A stretch of 17,508 nucleotides of DNA from an uncultured Peptococcaceae bacterium (GCA_900556545.1 USPE01000012.1:1-17508), one strand, 5' to 3'; counted from the first letter of the stretch, positions 7,332 to 15,148 are shown. Numbers and translations: made by a program. The notes: generated by a model not told the origin, from the letters alone.

Positions 7332-7997
7332 TTAATATTGCTGATAAATGACCGGAGTAGCTAAATACAGAATTGTTTGCGAATCTCGCTCAGCAAAAGC
7401 AAAATTATAGTTTATCGTTTCCCCGCCTATTTTAAGACCATGGCGCAATTGCGGGGAATATCCCGATGCCTGCTGTACTGAATCAAGATAATGTAATGCT
7501 GTTTCATCTACACCTAATCCTTGCTGCAGTTCCCCAAGCAGCTGCTCTCTGGTGTGCATAGTTAAACATTCAGGAAATTCAGTAATGATTGTAACGCCTA
7601 CAGGTTGGCAATCTTTATAAGTATCTGCAAAGCTTTGCCACAATGCATAATAATGCTGTGCTATCTGAAAATCTTCTGTAATCAACTGTAATTCAATATA
7701 TATCTTATGTCCTCGCTGCAGCATACTGCTGTTTAACGTGCTGCCATCCAACAAATTTCCCTGATATTGCCCAGCCTTTATCTGCAACCGTTCTTCCACT
7801 GTATTTTGCAACCCTGGACGATTATATAAAGAAAACCATCCTTCTATGACATAACCCTTGATTGGCAACTGATAATCATTACATAACCAATGCAATCGTT
7901 GTAAATCCCCTGTAAGATAATCCGCACTAACTGGTTGGGGTAATAACAAATTTACCATAAGACCTAATGTTGTCAATAACGCCGCTTTTTTTCTCAT
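7332..7997 (-). CDS. ywmB: YwmB-like exported protein (TATA-box-binding-like fold)
   Basis: 221 aa with a classical signal peptide (MRKKAALL, hydrophobic core, likely cleavage after VSA at residue 25), so probably secreted or periplasmic. The remainder is soluble, and its C-terminal part (about 145-221, with LGVDETALHYLDSVQ and GETINYNFAFAERDSQTILYLATP) resembles the YwmB family (PF08680, DUF1779), whose known structure has a TATA-box-binding-like fold and no established function. Identification rests on this resemblance plus position: in Bacillus ywmB likewise lies between the ATP synthase operon and murAA. The ATG has GGAAGGGATG upstream. The short Bacillus gene ywzB, normally between atpC and ywmB, was not found here. 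Separated from atpC by a terminator, with its own promoter candidate. Confidence 0.8.
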   Translation of the reverse strand: MRKKAALLTTLGLMVNLLLPQPVSADYLTGDLQRLHWLCNDYQLPIKGYVIEGWFSLYNRPGLQNTVEERLQIKAGQYQGNLLDGSTLNSSMLQRGHKIYIELQLITEDFQIAQHYYALWQSFADTYKDCQPVGVTIITEFPECLTMHTREQLLGELQQGLGVDETALHYLDSVQQASGYSPQLRHGLKIGGETINYNFAFAERDSQTILYLATPVIYQQY

Positions 7998-8054
7998 AAC
8001 AGTTCATCCCTTCCATCGCCTTCTCACTTCTAGTATGGACTGCCCTGCGCTATT

Positions 8055-8082
8055 TTTATACCTGAGTCTGCGCTTTATTCAA
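8055..8082 (-). promoter_or_regulatory. Putative promoter of ywmB
   Basis: TTGAAT (8077-8082) and TATAAA (8055-8060) on the minus strand with 16 nt between, about 57 nt before the ywmB ATG. Four to five bases match consensus in each box. Plausible because a strong terminator separates ywmB from the atp operon. Confidence 0.45.
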
Positions 8083-8210
8083 AATATTTCGTCTGATAAT
8101 AAAAATTTTCATATACTGTTTCTCCTGTCATTCACGATAAAAAACTTATAAACACCGTTTTCAATATATTTACATCGTTATAATAAAATCCTCTCTTCAC
8201 AAAATTTAAT

Positions 8211-8243
8211 AAAAAAAGAGCTGCCTCCGTAAGGAAACAGCTC
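8211..8243 (-). terminator. Strong intrinsic terminator of the ATP synthase operon
   Basis: On the minus strand an 11-bp stem with two G-U pairs (8233-8243 with 8218-8228, outer part GAGCTG/CAGCTC) and a 4-nt loop is followed by seven U residues from the A run at 8211-8217. It lies directly after the atpC stop and ends the operon. Confidence 0.92.
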
Positions 8244-8249
8244 TCATTA

Positions 8250-8645
8250 TTAGCGAACACTCAAACGAGCATTTGCTCTTGCCAAGGCAGCCTGTGCTCT
8301 GGCAACATCAATATTTTCTTTTTTTGCAATCCGTTCCTGCGCCCGTTTTTTGGCCGCTTCCGCTCTTGCAAAATCAATATCTGTACTTTTTTCAGCTGCT
8401 GGCGCAATAATGCTGATCACGTTATTGGAGACTTCAATAAATCCGCCGGACACAACCAGTTTTTCTGTGCCAGATGCTGTTTTATAAGTAATTACACCTG
8501 GTTTCAAACCTGCCAGCAACGGTGCATGATTTGGCCAAATACCAAGATCACCATCTACCGCTGGAACAACTACAGATGTACTTACATCCTGCAGCGCAAT
8601 CTGTTCCGGTGTAATAACTTCTAATTTCAGGGTCTTATCAGCCAT
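8250..8645 (-). CDS. atpC: ATP synthase F1 subunit epsilon
   Basis: 131-aa subunit of the F1 central stalk, which couples rotation to catalysis and can inhibit ATP hydrolysis. The N-terminal beta-sandwich (about 1-85: LKLEVITPEQIALQ, GDLGIWPNHAPLLAGLKPG) and the C-terminal helical hairpin (about 88-131, rich in Ala and Arg) are both present, so the regulatory hairpin is not truncated. ATG start with AAGGGGG upstream, overlapping the atpD stop; gap to atpD 13 nt. Last gene of the operon, followed at once by its terminator. Confidence 0.96.
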   Translation of the reverse strand: MADKTLKLEVITPEQIALQDVSTSVVVPAVDGDLGIWPNHAPLLAGLKPGVITYKTASGTEKLVVSGGFIEVSNNVISIIAPAAEKSTDIDFARAEAAKKRAQERIAKKENIDVARAQAALARANARLSVR

Positions 8646-8658
8646 TTGCCAATCCCCC

Positions 8659-10071
8659 TTACGCCATCATACTTTTGGCTTTTTCTACGGCATCTTCAAT
8701 AGTACCTACCATCAGGAATGCACCTTCTGGCAGATCATCATATTTACCTTCCAGAATTTCCTTAAAACCACGAATGGTATCTTTTAATGGAATATACTGG
8801 CCTGGGTTACCTGTAAACTGTTCTGCAACGAAGAAGCACTGAGACAGGAAACGTTCTACTTTACGAGCACGAGCTACTGTCAATTTCTGTTCGTCAGTCA
8901 ATTCGTCCATACCCAAAATAGAAATGATATCCTGCAGTTCTTTATATTCCTGCAGAACCTGCTGTACACCACGAGCTACTTCGTAATGTTCTTCCCCTAC
9001 AATCTGAGGGTCCAAAATACGAGAAGTAGAATCCAGTGGGTCTACTGCAGGGTAAATACCTTTTGCAGAAATATCACGGTTTAATACAGTTTTCGCATCC
9101 AAGTGAGCGAATGTAGTAGCAGGAGCAGGGTCAGTCAAGTCATCGGCAGGCACATATACAGCCTGTACAGATGTGATAGAACCTTTATTAGTAGATGTAA
9201 TACGTTCCTGCATGGCACCCATTTCGGTTGCCAGAGTTGGCTGATAACCTACAGCAGATGGCATACGGCCTAACAGCGCAGATACTTCAGAACCAGCCTG
9301 GGTGAAACGGAAAATGTTATCAATAAACAGCAATACGTCCTGACCCTGAACATCACGGAAATATTCAGCAATGGTCAAACCAGTCAGCGCAATACGCATA
9401 CGTGCTCCAGGTGGTTCGTTCATCTGACCGAATACCATGGCTGTTTTATTAATAACGCCGGACTCTGTCATTTCTACCAGTAAGTCTTTCCCTTCACGGG
9501 TACGTTCCCCTACACCAGCAAATACAGAATATCCACCATGTTCGTACGCAATGTTACGAATCAATTCCTGAATCAATACAGTTTTACCTACACCAGCACC
9601 ACCGAACAGACCGATTTTACCACCTTTTACATATGGACAAATCAGGTCAATAACTTTAATCCCGGTTTCCAGAATTTCTTTTGCAGAGTTCTGTTCAGCA
9701 AAAGTAGGAGCTTCTCTATGGATTCCCCATCTTTCTCCGCCTTCAATTGCTCCGTTATTATCAATGGTGTCACCAACTACATTTAATAAACGGCCCAGAG
9801 TTGCATCCCCTACTGGAACTGTAATAGCAGAACCAGTGTCTACAGCAACCATGCCGCGAATCAGACCATCTGTGGAAGACATGGCTACGCATCTTACAGT
9901 ATTATTACCCAGATGCTGTTCCACTTCCAATGTCAGATTAACTTCAAAATTTTTATCATCCTGGTCTGCTGTCCGCACTACAACCGCATTGTAAATAGCA
10001 GGCAGATTATCAGCGGTAAACTCAACGTCTACAACTGGACCAACGATTCTAATAATTTTACCCTTATTCAA
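8659..10071 (-). CDS. atpD: ATP synthase F1 subunit beta (catalytic)
   Basis: 470-aa catalytic subunit, three per F1 head. Visible motifs: Walker A GGAGVGKT at 157-164, GERTREG with catalytic Glu189 near 188-194, Walker B DVLLFIDN at 245-252, and the family signature PSAVGYQPTLATEMG at 271-285. DELTDEQ at 389-395 is the counterpart of the DELSEED lever that pushes on gamma, with Gln in place of the last Asp. The start is TTG at 10071: AAAGGAGGT lies 9 nt upstream, the protein begins MNKGKIIRIVGPVVDVEF as expected, and no ATG is available there. Follows atpG after 39 nt. Confidence 0.98.
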   Translation of the reverse strand: MNKGKIIRIVGPVVDVEFTADNLPAIYNAVVVRTADQDDKNFEVNLTLEVEQHLGNNTVRCVAMSSTDGLIRGMVAVDTGSAITVPVGDATLGRLLNVVGDTIDNNGAIEGGERWGIHREAPTFAEQNSAKEILETGIKVIDLICPYVKGGKIGLFGGAGVGKTVLIQELIRNIAYEHGGYSVFAGVGERTREGKDLLVEMTESGVINKTAMVFGQMNEPPGARMRIALTGLTIAEYFRDVQGQDVLLFIDNIFRFTQAGSEVSALLGRMPSAVGYQPTLATEMGAMQERITSTNKGSITSVQAVYVPADDLTDPAPATTFAHLDAKTVLNRDISAKGIYPAVDPLDSTSRILDPQIVGEEHYEVARGVQQVLQEYKELQDIISILGMDELTDEQKLTVARARKVERFLSQCFFVAEQFTGNPGQYIPLKDTIRGFKEILEGKYDDLPEGAFLMVGTIEDAVEKAKSMMA

Positions 10072-10110
10072 GATTGGTAAACCTCCTTTATCTCATAATC
10101 GCCTTCTATA

Positions 10111-10974
10111 TTAGTTCAGCGCATTTGCACCGCCGACAATTTCAGTAATTTCGTTAGTAATTGCAGCCTGACGTGCACGGTTATATTCCAGATCCAACCG
10201 ACCAACCAGAGCACTGGCATTATCGCTGGCAGCAGACATTGCAGTCATACGAGCGCCATGTTCCCCTGCTTTTGCTTCTGTTAATGCACTGAATACCTGG
10301 TTTGCTAAATATAAAGGCAGAATTTGACTTAACACGACATCCGGAGATGGTTCAAAAATATAATCCAAACCATCGCCAGCTTCACTTTCCGGTGTTTCAA
10401 TCGGGAGTACTTTCACAGCTTTTGGAATCTGTGACATAGCACTGCGGAATTCCGCATATACAATGTGAACTTCATCATATTTCCCTGTAACATAAGCGGT
10501 TTTTATCATTTTTGTGATAGCATCCGCGTCAACAGCAGATGGAATATCATTGACATTCAAAAATTCTTCATCGATGGTATAACCACGCTTCTGGAAGAAA
10601 TCTCTGGCTTTTTTACCAACTGCTACAATACCAACCTCATAGCCGTTTGCTACAGTATTTTCTACCTGCATAAGAGCTTCCTTCATGATGTTAGCATTAT
10701 AACCACCGGCCAATCCTTTGTTGGAGGCAAAAACAACGAAACCAACTCGTTTTACTTCTCGAACTTCCAGCAATGGATCAGTAGCACTTGCACCAGCAGA
10801 TGCTACAAGTCGAGAAAGTACTTCTTTCAATTTATCTTTATAGGGACGAGCGGATACTACAGACCCTTGCGCACGACGCAGTTTTGATGCAGATACCAGT
10901 TTCATCGCCTTTGTGATTTTACCGGTATTCTGGACACTGCGAATCCGCCGTTTTATTTCCTTACCACTAGCCAA
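10111..10974 (-). CDS. atpG: ATP synthase F1 subunit gamma
   Basis: 287-aa central-stalk subunit that rotates inside the alpha3beta3 head. The N-terminal helix (GKEIKRRIRSVQNTGKITKAMKLVSASKLRRAQ, residues 4-36) and the C-terminal helix (EHGARMTAMSAASDNA with RQAAITNEITEIVGGA near the end) are the coiled-coil that fits the F1 cavity; both are characteristic. SNKGLAGGYN lies near residue 90. The start is TTG at 10974; the next upstream in-frame codons are GGT and a stop (TAA), so nothing longer is possible, and AGGGTGGTG lies about 8 nt upstream. The gap to atpA is 43 nt. Confidence 0.97.
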   Translation of the reverse strand: MASGKEIKRRIRSVQNTGKITKAMKLVSASKLRRAQGSVVSARPYKDKLKEVLSRLVASAGASATDPLLEVREVKRVGFVVFASNKGLAGGYNANIMKEALMQVENTVANGYEVGIVAVGKKARDFFQKRGYTIDEEFLNVNDIPSAVDADAITKMIKTAYVTGKYDEVHIVYAEFRSAMSQIPKAVKVLPIETPESEAGDGLDYIFEPSPDVVLSQILPLYLANQVFSALTEAKAGEHGARMTAMSAASDNASALVGRLDLEYNRARQAAITNEITEIVGGANALN

Positions 10975-11017
10975 ACCTTATTCACCACCCTCTCAAAGAA
11001 TCAAACTACTTCGTAGC

Positions 11018-12532
11018 TTACGCCTGGAAACTTGCTTTGAATTCGTTGATGGCTTTTACCAGCGCTTCATCAGCAGCACCTTCCAGTTTTCCTGTAGATG
11101 CAATTACGTCTAATACACTGGCTTTATAGCTGGAGGATTTCATAAAGTTTAACAAACCTTTTTCAAATGCGCCGATCTGATTAACAGCCACATCATCTGT
11201 AAAGCCTTTAGAAATCGCATAAATTACTACAACCTGATCTTCAACAGGCATTGGTACATACTGACCCTGTTTCAGAATTTCCATTACGCGGGCGCCACGA
11301 TCCAGAGTTGCTTTTGTAGCAGCATCCAAATCGGAACCAAACTGTGTAAACGCTTTCAGTTCGTTGTACTGTGCCAGGTCCAAACGCAGGTTACCAGAAA
11401 TTTTCTTCATGGCTTTAATCTGTGCAGAACCACCTACACGGGATACAGATACCCCAGCATTGATAGCTGGACGAACACCGGCATTAAACAGGTCGGCTTC
11501 CAAGAAGATCTGACCATCTGTAATAGAAATTACGTTTGTTGGAATATACGCACTGATATCACCAGCCTGGGTTTCGATGATTGGCAGAGCAGTCATAGAA
11601 CCGCCTCCCAGTTCATCTTCCAGTTTTGCAGCACGTTCCAATAAACGAGAATGCAGATAGAATACATCACCTGGATAAGCTTCACGTCCTGGAGGACGTT
11701 TTAACAGCAGAGACAATTCACGATAAGCAACAGCCTGTTTGGACAGGTCATCGTATACAATCAAAACATCTTTGCCGTTGAACATAAACTCTTCACCCAT
11801 AGCAGCGCCTGCATACGGAGCGATGTATAACATTGGAGCTGGTTCAGATGCAGTCGCAGCAACTACGATACTGTATTCCATTGCACCAAACTCTTCCAAT
11901 TTGCTTACTACGTTAGCTACAGTAGATGCTTTCTGACCTACAGCAACATAGATACAAATTACGTCTTTACCCTTCTGGTTAATAATTGTATCAATTGCTA
12001 CAGCGGTTTTACCAGTCTGACGGTCACCGATAATCAATTCACGCTGACCTTTACCAATTGGCACCAAAGCATCAATACATTTAATCCCAGTCTGTAATGG
12101 CTGATGTACCCCTTTACGAGTAATTACACCAGGCGCAACAGATTCTACAGGTCTGTATTTATCTGTTACAATTGGCCCTTTCCCGTCAATGGCTTTACCA
12201 GTAGCGTCAACAACACGCCCCAACAAAGCTTCACCTACCGGAACTTCAACGATACGACCTGTTCTTTTAACAGGGTCACCCTCTTTAATATGTTTGTATG
12301 GGCCTAAGATAACGCAACCAATGTTGTCTTCTTCCAAGTTCTGTGCCATACCTTGCACACCGCCTGGGAATTCCAGAAGTTCATTTACCATCGCATCTTT
12401 TAAGCCATAAACACGAGCAATACCGTCACCTACTTCGATTACGGTACCAATATCACTAGCTTCTATGTTTTTATCATAGTTTTCGATTTGATTTTTCAGA
12501 ATGGAACTAATTTCCTCTGGTCTGATATTCAT
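11018..12532 (-). CDS. atpA: ATP synthase F1 subunit alpha
   Basis: 504-aa non-catalytic nucleotide-binding subunit of F1, alternating with beta. Walker A GDRQTGKT at 169-176, QKASTVANVV near 200-209, DVLIVYDDLSKQA near 255-267, and the signature with the arginine finger VSVSRVGGSA around 361-370 (Arg365), which completes the catalytic site of the adjacent beta subunit. The N-terminal MNIRPEEISSILKNQI, which contacts delta, is intact. ATG start preceded by GGTGAGGG about 7 nt away; 22 nt after atpH. Confidence 0.98.
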   Translation of the reverse strand: MNIRPEEISSILKNQIENYDKNIEASDIGTVIEVGDGIARVYGLKDAMVNELLEFPGGVQGMAQNLEEDNIGCVILGPYKHIKEGDPVKRTGRIVEVPVGEALLGRVVDATGKAIDGKGPIVTDKYRPVESVAPGVITRKGVHQPLQTGIKCIDALVPIGKGQRELIIGDRQTGKTAVAIDTIINQKGKDVICIYVAVGQKASTVANVVSKLEEFGAMEYSIVVAATASEPAPMLYIAPYAGAAMGEEFMFNGKDVLIVYDDLSKQAVAYRELSLLLKRPPGREAYPGDVFYLHSRLLERAAKLEDELGGGSMTALPIIETQAGDISAYIPTNVISITDGQIFLEADLFNAGVRPAINAGVSVSRVGGSAQIKAMKKISGNLRLDLAQYNELKAFTQFGSDLDAATKATLDRGARVMEILKQGQYVPMPVEDQVVVIYAISKGFTDDVAVNQIGAFEKGLLNFMKSSSYKASVLDVIASTGKLEGAADEALVKAINEFKASFQA

Positions 12533-12554
12533 TTTAGTCCCTCACCCCAATCTT

Positions 12555-13100
12555 TTAAAACTGTACTTCATGTAATTTATTTTTCATACCAGCAAGGCGG
12601 GCACCTACAGTGCCGTCATAAACCTTGTCACCAAATGTTACAATCATTCCCGCCAACAAACTTGCATCAACACTGACGTTCAGTTTTACGGTTTTCCCAG
12701 ACATACTTGCCAACTGGGCACTGAGAGCAGATTCCTGCTCTGCAGTTAACGGATATGCAGAAACGACATCAGCATAAGCAATGTTGCGGACTTCATCAGC
12801 ATAATCGCGATAAGCATTGTAAATATCAGCAATAAATTCTTCTCTGGCTTTATCAATGATTACGCAAAGAAGATTGATGATATTGGCATCTACCCGACTG
12901 GCAAATATCTGTTTTACAATTGCTTTTTTTGTATCATTGCTGACGGTCTGGCTGATTAAAATTTCTTTTAATTCAGCATTATTTTCAATTGTATCAACAA
13001 CAGCCTTCAGATCATCCTGATACTGGTCGATACTATTTTTTTCCTGACCAATCTGTAAGAGAGCCTGCCCGTAACGTTTCGCTACTGCCGAATTCATCAT
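12555..13100 (-). CDS. atpH: ATP synthase F1 subunit delta
   Basis: 181-aa peripheral-stalk protein (OSCP type) linking the b subunits to the top of F1. The N-terminal helical domain begins VAKRYGQALLQIG, and the C-terminal signature GMIVTFGDKVYDGTVGARLAGM lies near residues 150-171, both typical. The ATG overlaps the atpF stop by 4 nt, suggesting translational coupling, with AGGTAGGGG in the 3' end of atpF as ribosome site. A second ATG follows directly. Confidence 0.95.
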   Translation of the reverse strand: MMNSAVAKRYGQALLQIGQEKNSIDQYQDDLKAVVDTIENNAELKEILISQTVSNDTKKAIVKQIFASRVDANIINLLCVIIDKAREEFIADIYNAYRDYADEVRNIAYADVVSAYPLTAEQESALSAQLASMSGKTVKLNVSVDASLLAGMIVTFGDKVYDGTVGARLAGMKNKLHEVQF

Positions 13101-13582
13101 TTCGCTTCCCCTACCTCTTTCACAAAGTTATTGACCATGTTCTGATGATCTGCAACATCAATTGTTTTACCAACAACTTTAGATGCAGCCAACACTGCCA
13201 GGTCAGCAATTTCATTTCTGATTTCATTTAAAGCTTCTGTTTTTTCACGTGCAATTTCATCCTGCGCTTTTGCAGTCAGTCTTGCAGCTTCTTCTCTCGC
13301 TTCGGTTACAATATCGGCTTTTGTTTGTTCACCGATTTTTGCAGCCTGATTAATAATTTCCTGCGCTTCAGCTCTGGCATTCTGAATCTGAGCTGCATAT
13401 TCATCTCTCAGTTTTTGAGCTTCCAGTTTTGCTTCTTCAGCAGAATTCAAATTATTAACAACTTCCTGTTTACGGCTGTCCAGCATGTTGCAGACAGGTT
13501 TATACAAAAAGACTTTCAGTACAACTACCAAAACAATGAAGTTAATAATCGCAAAAATAGCTGTAGATGGATTAATATCCAC
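13097..13582 (-). CDS. atpF: ATP synthase Fo subunit b
   Basis: 161-aa peripheral-stalk subunit: one N-terminal membrane helix (about 8-27: IFAIINFIVLVVVLKVFLY), then a long charged helix rich in Ala, Glu, Lys and Gln (about 35-130) that dimerises as a coiled coil, and a C-terminal part that binds delta. Only one b-type gene is present, so a homodimer is expected. Start is GTG at 13582, with AGGAGG at 13591-13596 and 8 nt spacing. Unusually it is separated from atpE by about 180 nt containing a strong hairpin. Confidence 0.95.
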   Translation of the reverse strand: MDINPSTAIFAIINFIVLVVVLKVFLYKPVCNMLDSRKQEVVNNLNSAEEAKLEAQKLRDEYAAQIQNARAEAQEIINQAAKIGEQTKADIVTEAREEAARLTAKAQDEIAREKTEALNEIRNEIADLAVLAASKVVGKTIDVADHQNMVNNFVKEVGEAK

Positions 13583-13678
13583 GTATACAACCTCCTCTCA
13601 TGCGGGGTCATTTTTCATACATATTTGTCAAAACATTGTGTTTTTATTCGTATTTCTTAATTATCGGTAATATTAATA

Positions 13679-13708
13679 TAGGCGATTGGACCAAGTCCCA
13701 ATCGCCTA
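13679..13708 (-). repeat. Strong hairpin in the atpE-atpF intercistronic region
   Basis: Perfect 11-bp inverted repeat (TAGGCGATTGG at 13679-13689, CCAATCGCCTA at 13698-13708) with an 8-nt loop. On the minus strand it lies about 55 nt after the atpE stop and is followed by TATTAATATTACC rather than a U run, so it is not a standard intrinsic terminator. Likely roles are protecting the 3' end of an atpE-containing mRNA or partly attenuating transcription into atpF. Confidence 0.75.
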
Positions 13709-13763
13709 CTTAGACCCTTACATTACCTTGTTTGTGATTACTTGCTTGATCAATAAGCGTTCA

Positions 13764-13985
13764 TTACATGTTACCTAAAATCATGAAGGCAATCAATAAG
13801 CCGTAAATTGTTAATGCTTCCATAAATGCCAGAGCCAAAATCAAGGATGTACGAATATCACCAGATGCTTCTGGCTGACGAGCGATAGCTTCCATAGCTT
13901 TGCTGGCAGCTAAACCCTGACCAATACCAGGGCCGATTGTAGCGATAGCAACAGCTAAAGCAGCTGCAATTGCGATTAATTCCAT
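13764..13985 (-). CDS. atpE: ATP synthase Fo subunit c (proteolipid ring)
   Basis: 73-aa hairpin of two membrane helices (about 4-25 and 47-70) joined by the polar loop ARQPE (35-39). The ion carrier is Glu56. Surrounding residues are GIGQG with Gln23 and AFMEALTIYG (53-62). The Na+-type rings of Ilyobacter have Ser-Thr after the carboxylate; here it is Ala-Leu, and the whole second-helix motif looks like cyanobacterial and chloroplast c subunits, so proton coupling is predicted. Strong ribosome site AAGGAGG upstream of the ATG suits a subunit needed in many copies. The flanking sequence is structured on both sides. Confidence 0.97.
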   Translation of the reverse strand: MELIAIAAALAVAIATIGPGIGQGLAASKAMEAIARQPEASGDIRTSLILALAFMEALTIYGLLIAFMILGNM

Positions 13986-14002
13986 TTAAGTTCCCCCTCC
14001 TT

Positions 14003-14017
14003 CCAATACTTTATTGG
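14003..14017 (-). repeat. Small hairpin abutting the atpE ribosome binding site
   Basis: CCAATA (14003-14008) and TATTGG (14012-14017) form a 6-bp stem with a 3-nt loop. In the mRNA it ends directly at the GGAAGGAGG of atpE, without covering it. It could position the ribosome or block upstream structure, as leader elements do for E. coli atpE, but this is inference. Confidence 0.5.
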
Positions 14018-14022
14018 GAATC

Positions 14023-14052
14023 TTCAAAACAAATAATTATACCAGTTTTGAA
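14023..14052 (-). promoter_or_regulatory. Possible internal promoter (extended -10) within an inverted repeat, upstream of atpE
   Basis: On the minus strand TGGTATAAT (14036-14044) is an extended -10 with a perfect TATAAT. At 17 nt upstream there is only GGTTAA, which is not a -35. The box sits in the loop of an 8-bp perfect inverted repeat, TTCAAAAC (14023-14030) and GTTTTGAA (14045-14052). A transcript from here would start about 45 nt before the atpE ATG and so boost atpE and downstream genes. Confidence 0.35.
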
Positions 14053-14078
14053 ATAAGATTAACCTAATATATCAAGAC

Positions 14079-14801
14079 TTAGTGATGTACTGCTGTTGCC
14101 TCTTCTAAATAGATTGCGGTTAACAGAGTAAATACAAAAGCCTGGATAGCACCAAATAAGACACCTAAGAACTGCATTGACAGCGGTAACAACAATGGAC
14201 ATAACGCAGCCAAACTTACTACTACCATTTCTTCCCCATAGATAGCCCCATAAAGACGAAGCGCCAGAGATAATGGTCTGGTAAACTGTTCCAAAATGTT
14301 CAGCGGAACCATCAAAATTGCGATTGCCGGCATTGGTCCAACTAAGTGTTTGCAATAACCAATAATACCGTTTGTTTTGATATTATAATACAATACCAAG
14401 AAGAATACGCAGATTGCTAAACCAGCAGTCGTGCTTACGTTACTGGTTGGCGGTTTCAACCCCGGCAGTGTGCCAGCCATTGGCAGCATACCAGAATAGT
14501 TGGAACATAAAATCAAAATGAAGAAAGTTGCCAAAAGCGGCATAAACCGTCTAGCTCTTTTTCTTCCTAAAATGTCAGAGAAGAAATTTTCATACATTTC
14601 AATACCATATTCCAGAACATTCTGCAGACCAGAAGGAATCCGCTGCATATTTCTTGTTCCCAGAAAACATACCACTGCGATTAACAGCATAACGCCCCAC
14701 ATGGTAGTAATTTCGCTTGTTACTTCTAATGGCCCAATGTAAAACAACGGAGCAGATGCACCATGTTCAGCACTAGCATAAGCAACATTTGTTAGAAACA
14801 T
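14079..14801 (-). CDS. atpB: ATP synthase Fo subunit a
   Basis: 240-aa integral membrane subunit forming the ion half-channels next to the c ring. Several hydrophobic helices are visible (about 32-48, 88-106, 126-141, 157-173, 190-212 and 215-235). The essential arginine is Arg182 in RPLSLALRLYGAIYGEE, and Gln220 in FGAIQAFVFTLL is the counterpart of E. coli Gln252. The usual Asn two or three residues after the R-L-F/Y-G motif (GNM or GNI in most species) is Ala here (GAI). ATG start with AAGGGGTG upstream, inside the end of the preceding atpI-like gene; only 5 nt separate them. Confidence 0.96.
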   Translation of the reverse strand: MFLTNVAYASAEHGASAPLFYIGPLEVTSEITTMWGVMLLIAVVCFLGTRNMQRIPSGLQNVLEYGIEMYENFFSDILGRKRARRFMPLLATFFILILCSNYSGMLPMAGTLPGLKPPTSNVSTTAGLAICVFFLVLYYNIKTNGIIGYCKHLVGPMPAIAILMVPLNILEQFTRPLSLALRLYGAIYGEEMVVVSLAALCPLLLPLSMQFLGVLFGAIQAFVFTLLTAIYLEEATAVHH

Positions 14802-14806
14802 TCAAT

Positions 14807-15085
14807 TCACCCCTTTCGTTCACGGAATAAAGTATTTAAGTTCTTTAAAAAAATATAATTTTTAACAGCCAACAAACCCAAAGCTGTTCCAATTAACATC
14901 ACTACATTTTTATACACAAGCGCCATTGCCAACACATTGATTCCTTGCCGGAAAATGAAAACAACGGTACTTATTTTGCCGCCAGGACTATTGAATGCCC
15001 GCCAAGTCCAGAAATTATTGAACAAGCTGACAGCCAGTCCCCATATAAATCCCACAATAACCGGAAACAATACAGATTCTAGCAT
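14807..15085 (-). CDS. atpI: ATP synthase subunit I-like membrane protein
   Basis: 92-aa hydrophobic protein with about three membrane segments (4-22, 40-57 and 60-78) and a basic C-terminus (RERKG). Size, membrane topology and position directly before atpB fit the ATP synthase protein I group (PF03899-like). Members are reported to assist assembly of the c ring or Mg2+ uptake; which applies here is unknown. It is not a stoichiometric part of the enzyme. ATG at 15085 with AAAGGAAG upstream. Family assignment rests largely on context because the sequence is poorly conserved. Confidence 0.75.
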   Translation of the reverse strand: MLESVLFPVIVGFIWGLAVSLFNNFWTWRAFNSPGGKISTVVFIFRQGINVLAMALVYKNVVMLIGTALGLLAVKNYIFLKNLNTLFRERKG

Positions 15086-15148
15086 ATTTCTTCCTTTCTA
15101 GCTACTTCATATTTCTTATACCTTGCATTCTATATCCTTATTATTGAA

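Noticed and set aside
13603..13631. Perfect TTGACA on the minus strand (13626-13631) upstream of atpF
   Set aside because: At 17 nt spacing the -10 would be ACCCCG, and no acceptable -10 occurs at 16 or 18 nt.
14059..14355. 98-codon ORF overlapping atpB in another frame
   Set aside because: It lies inside a well-supported essential gene, has cysteine- and tryptophan-rich noise composition and no independent start signal.
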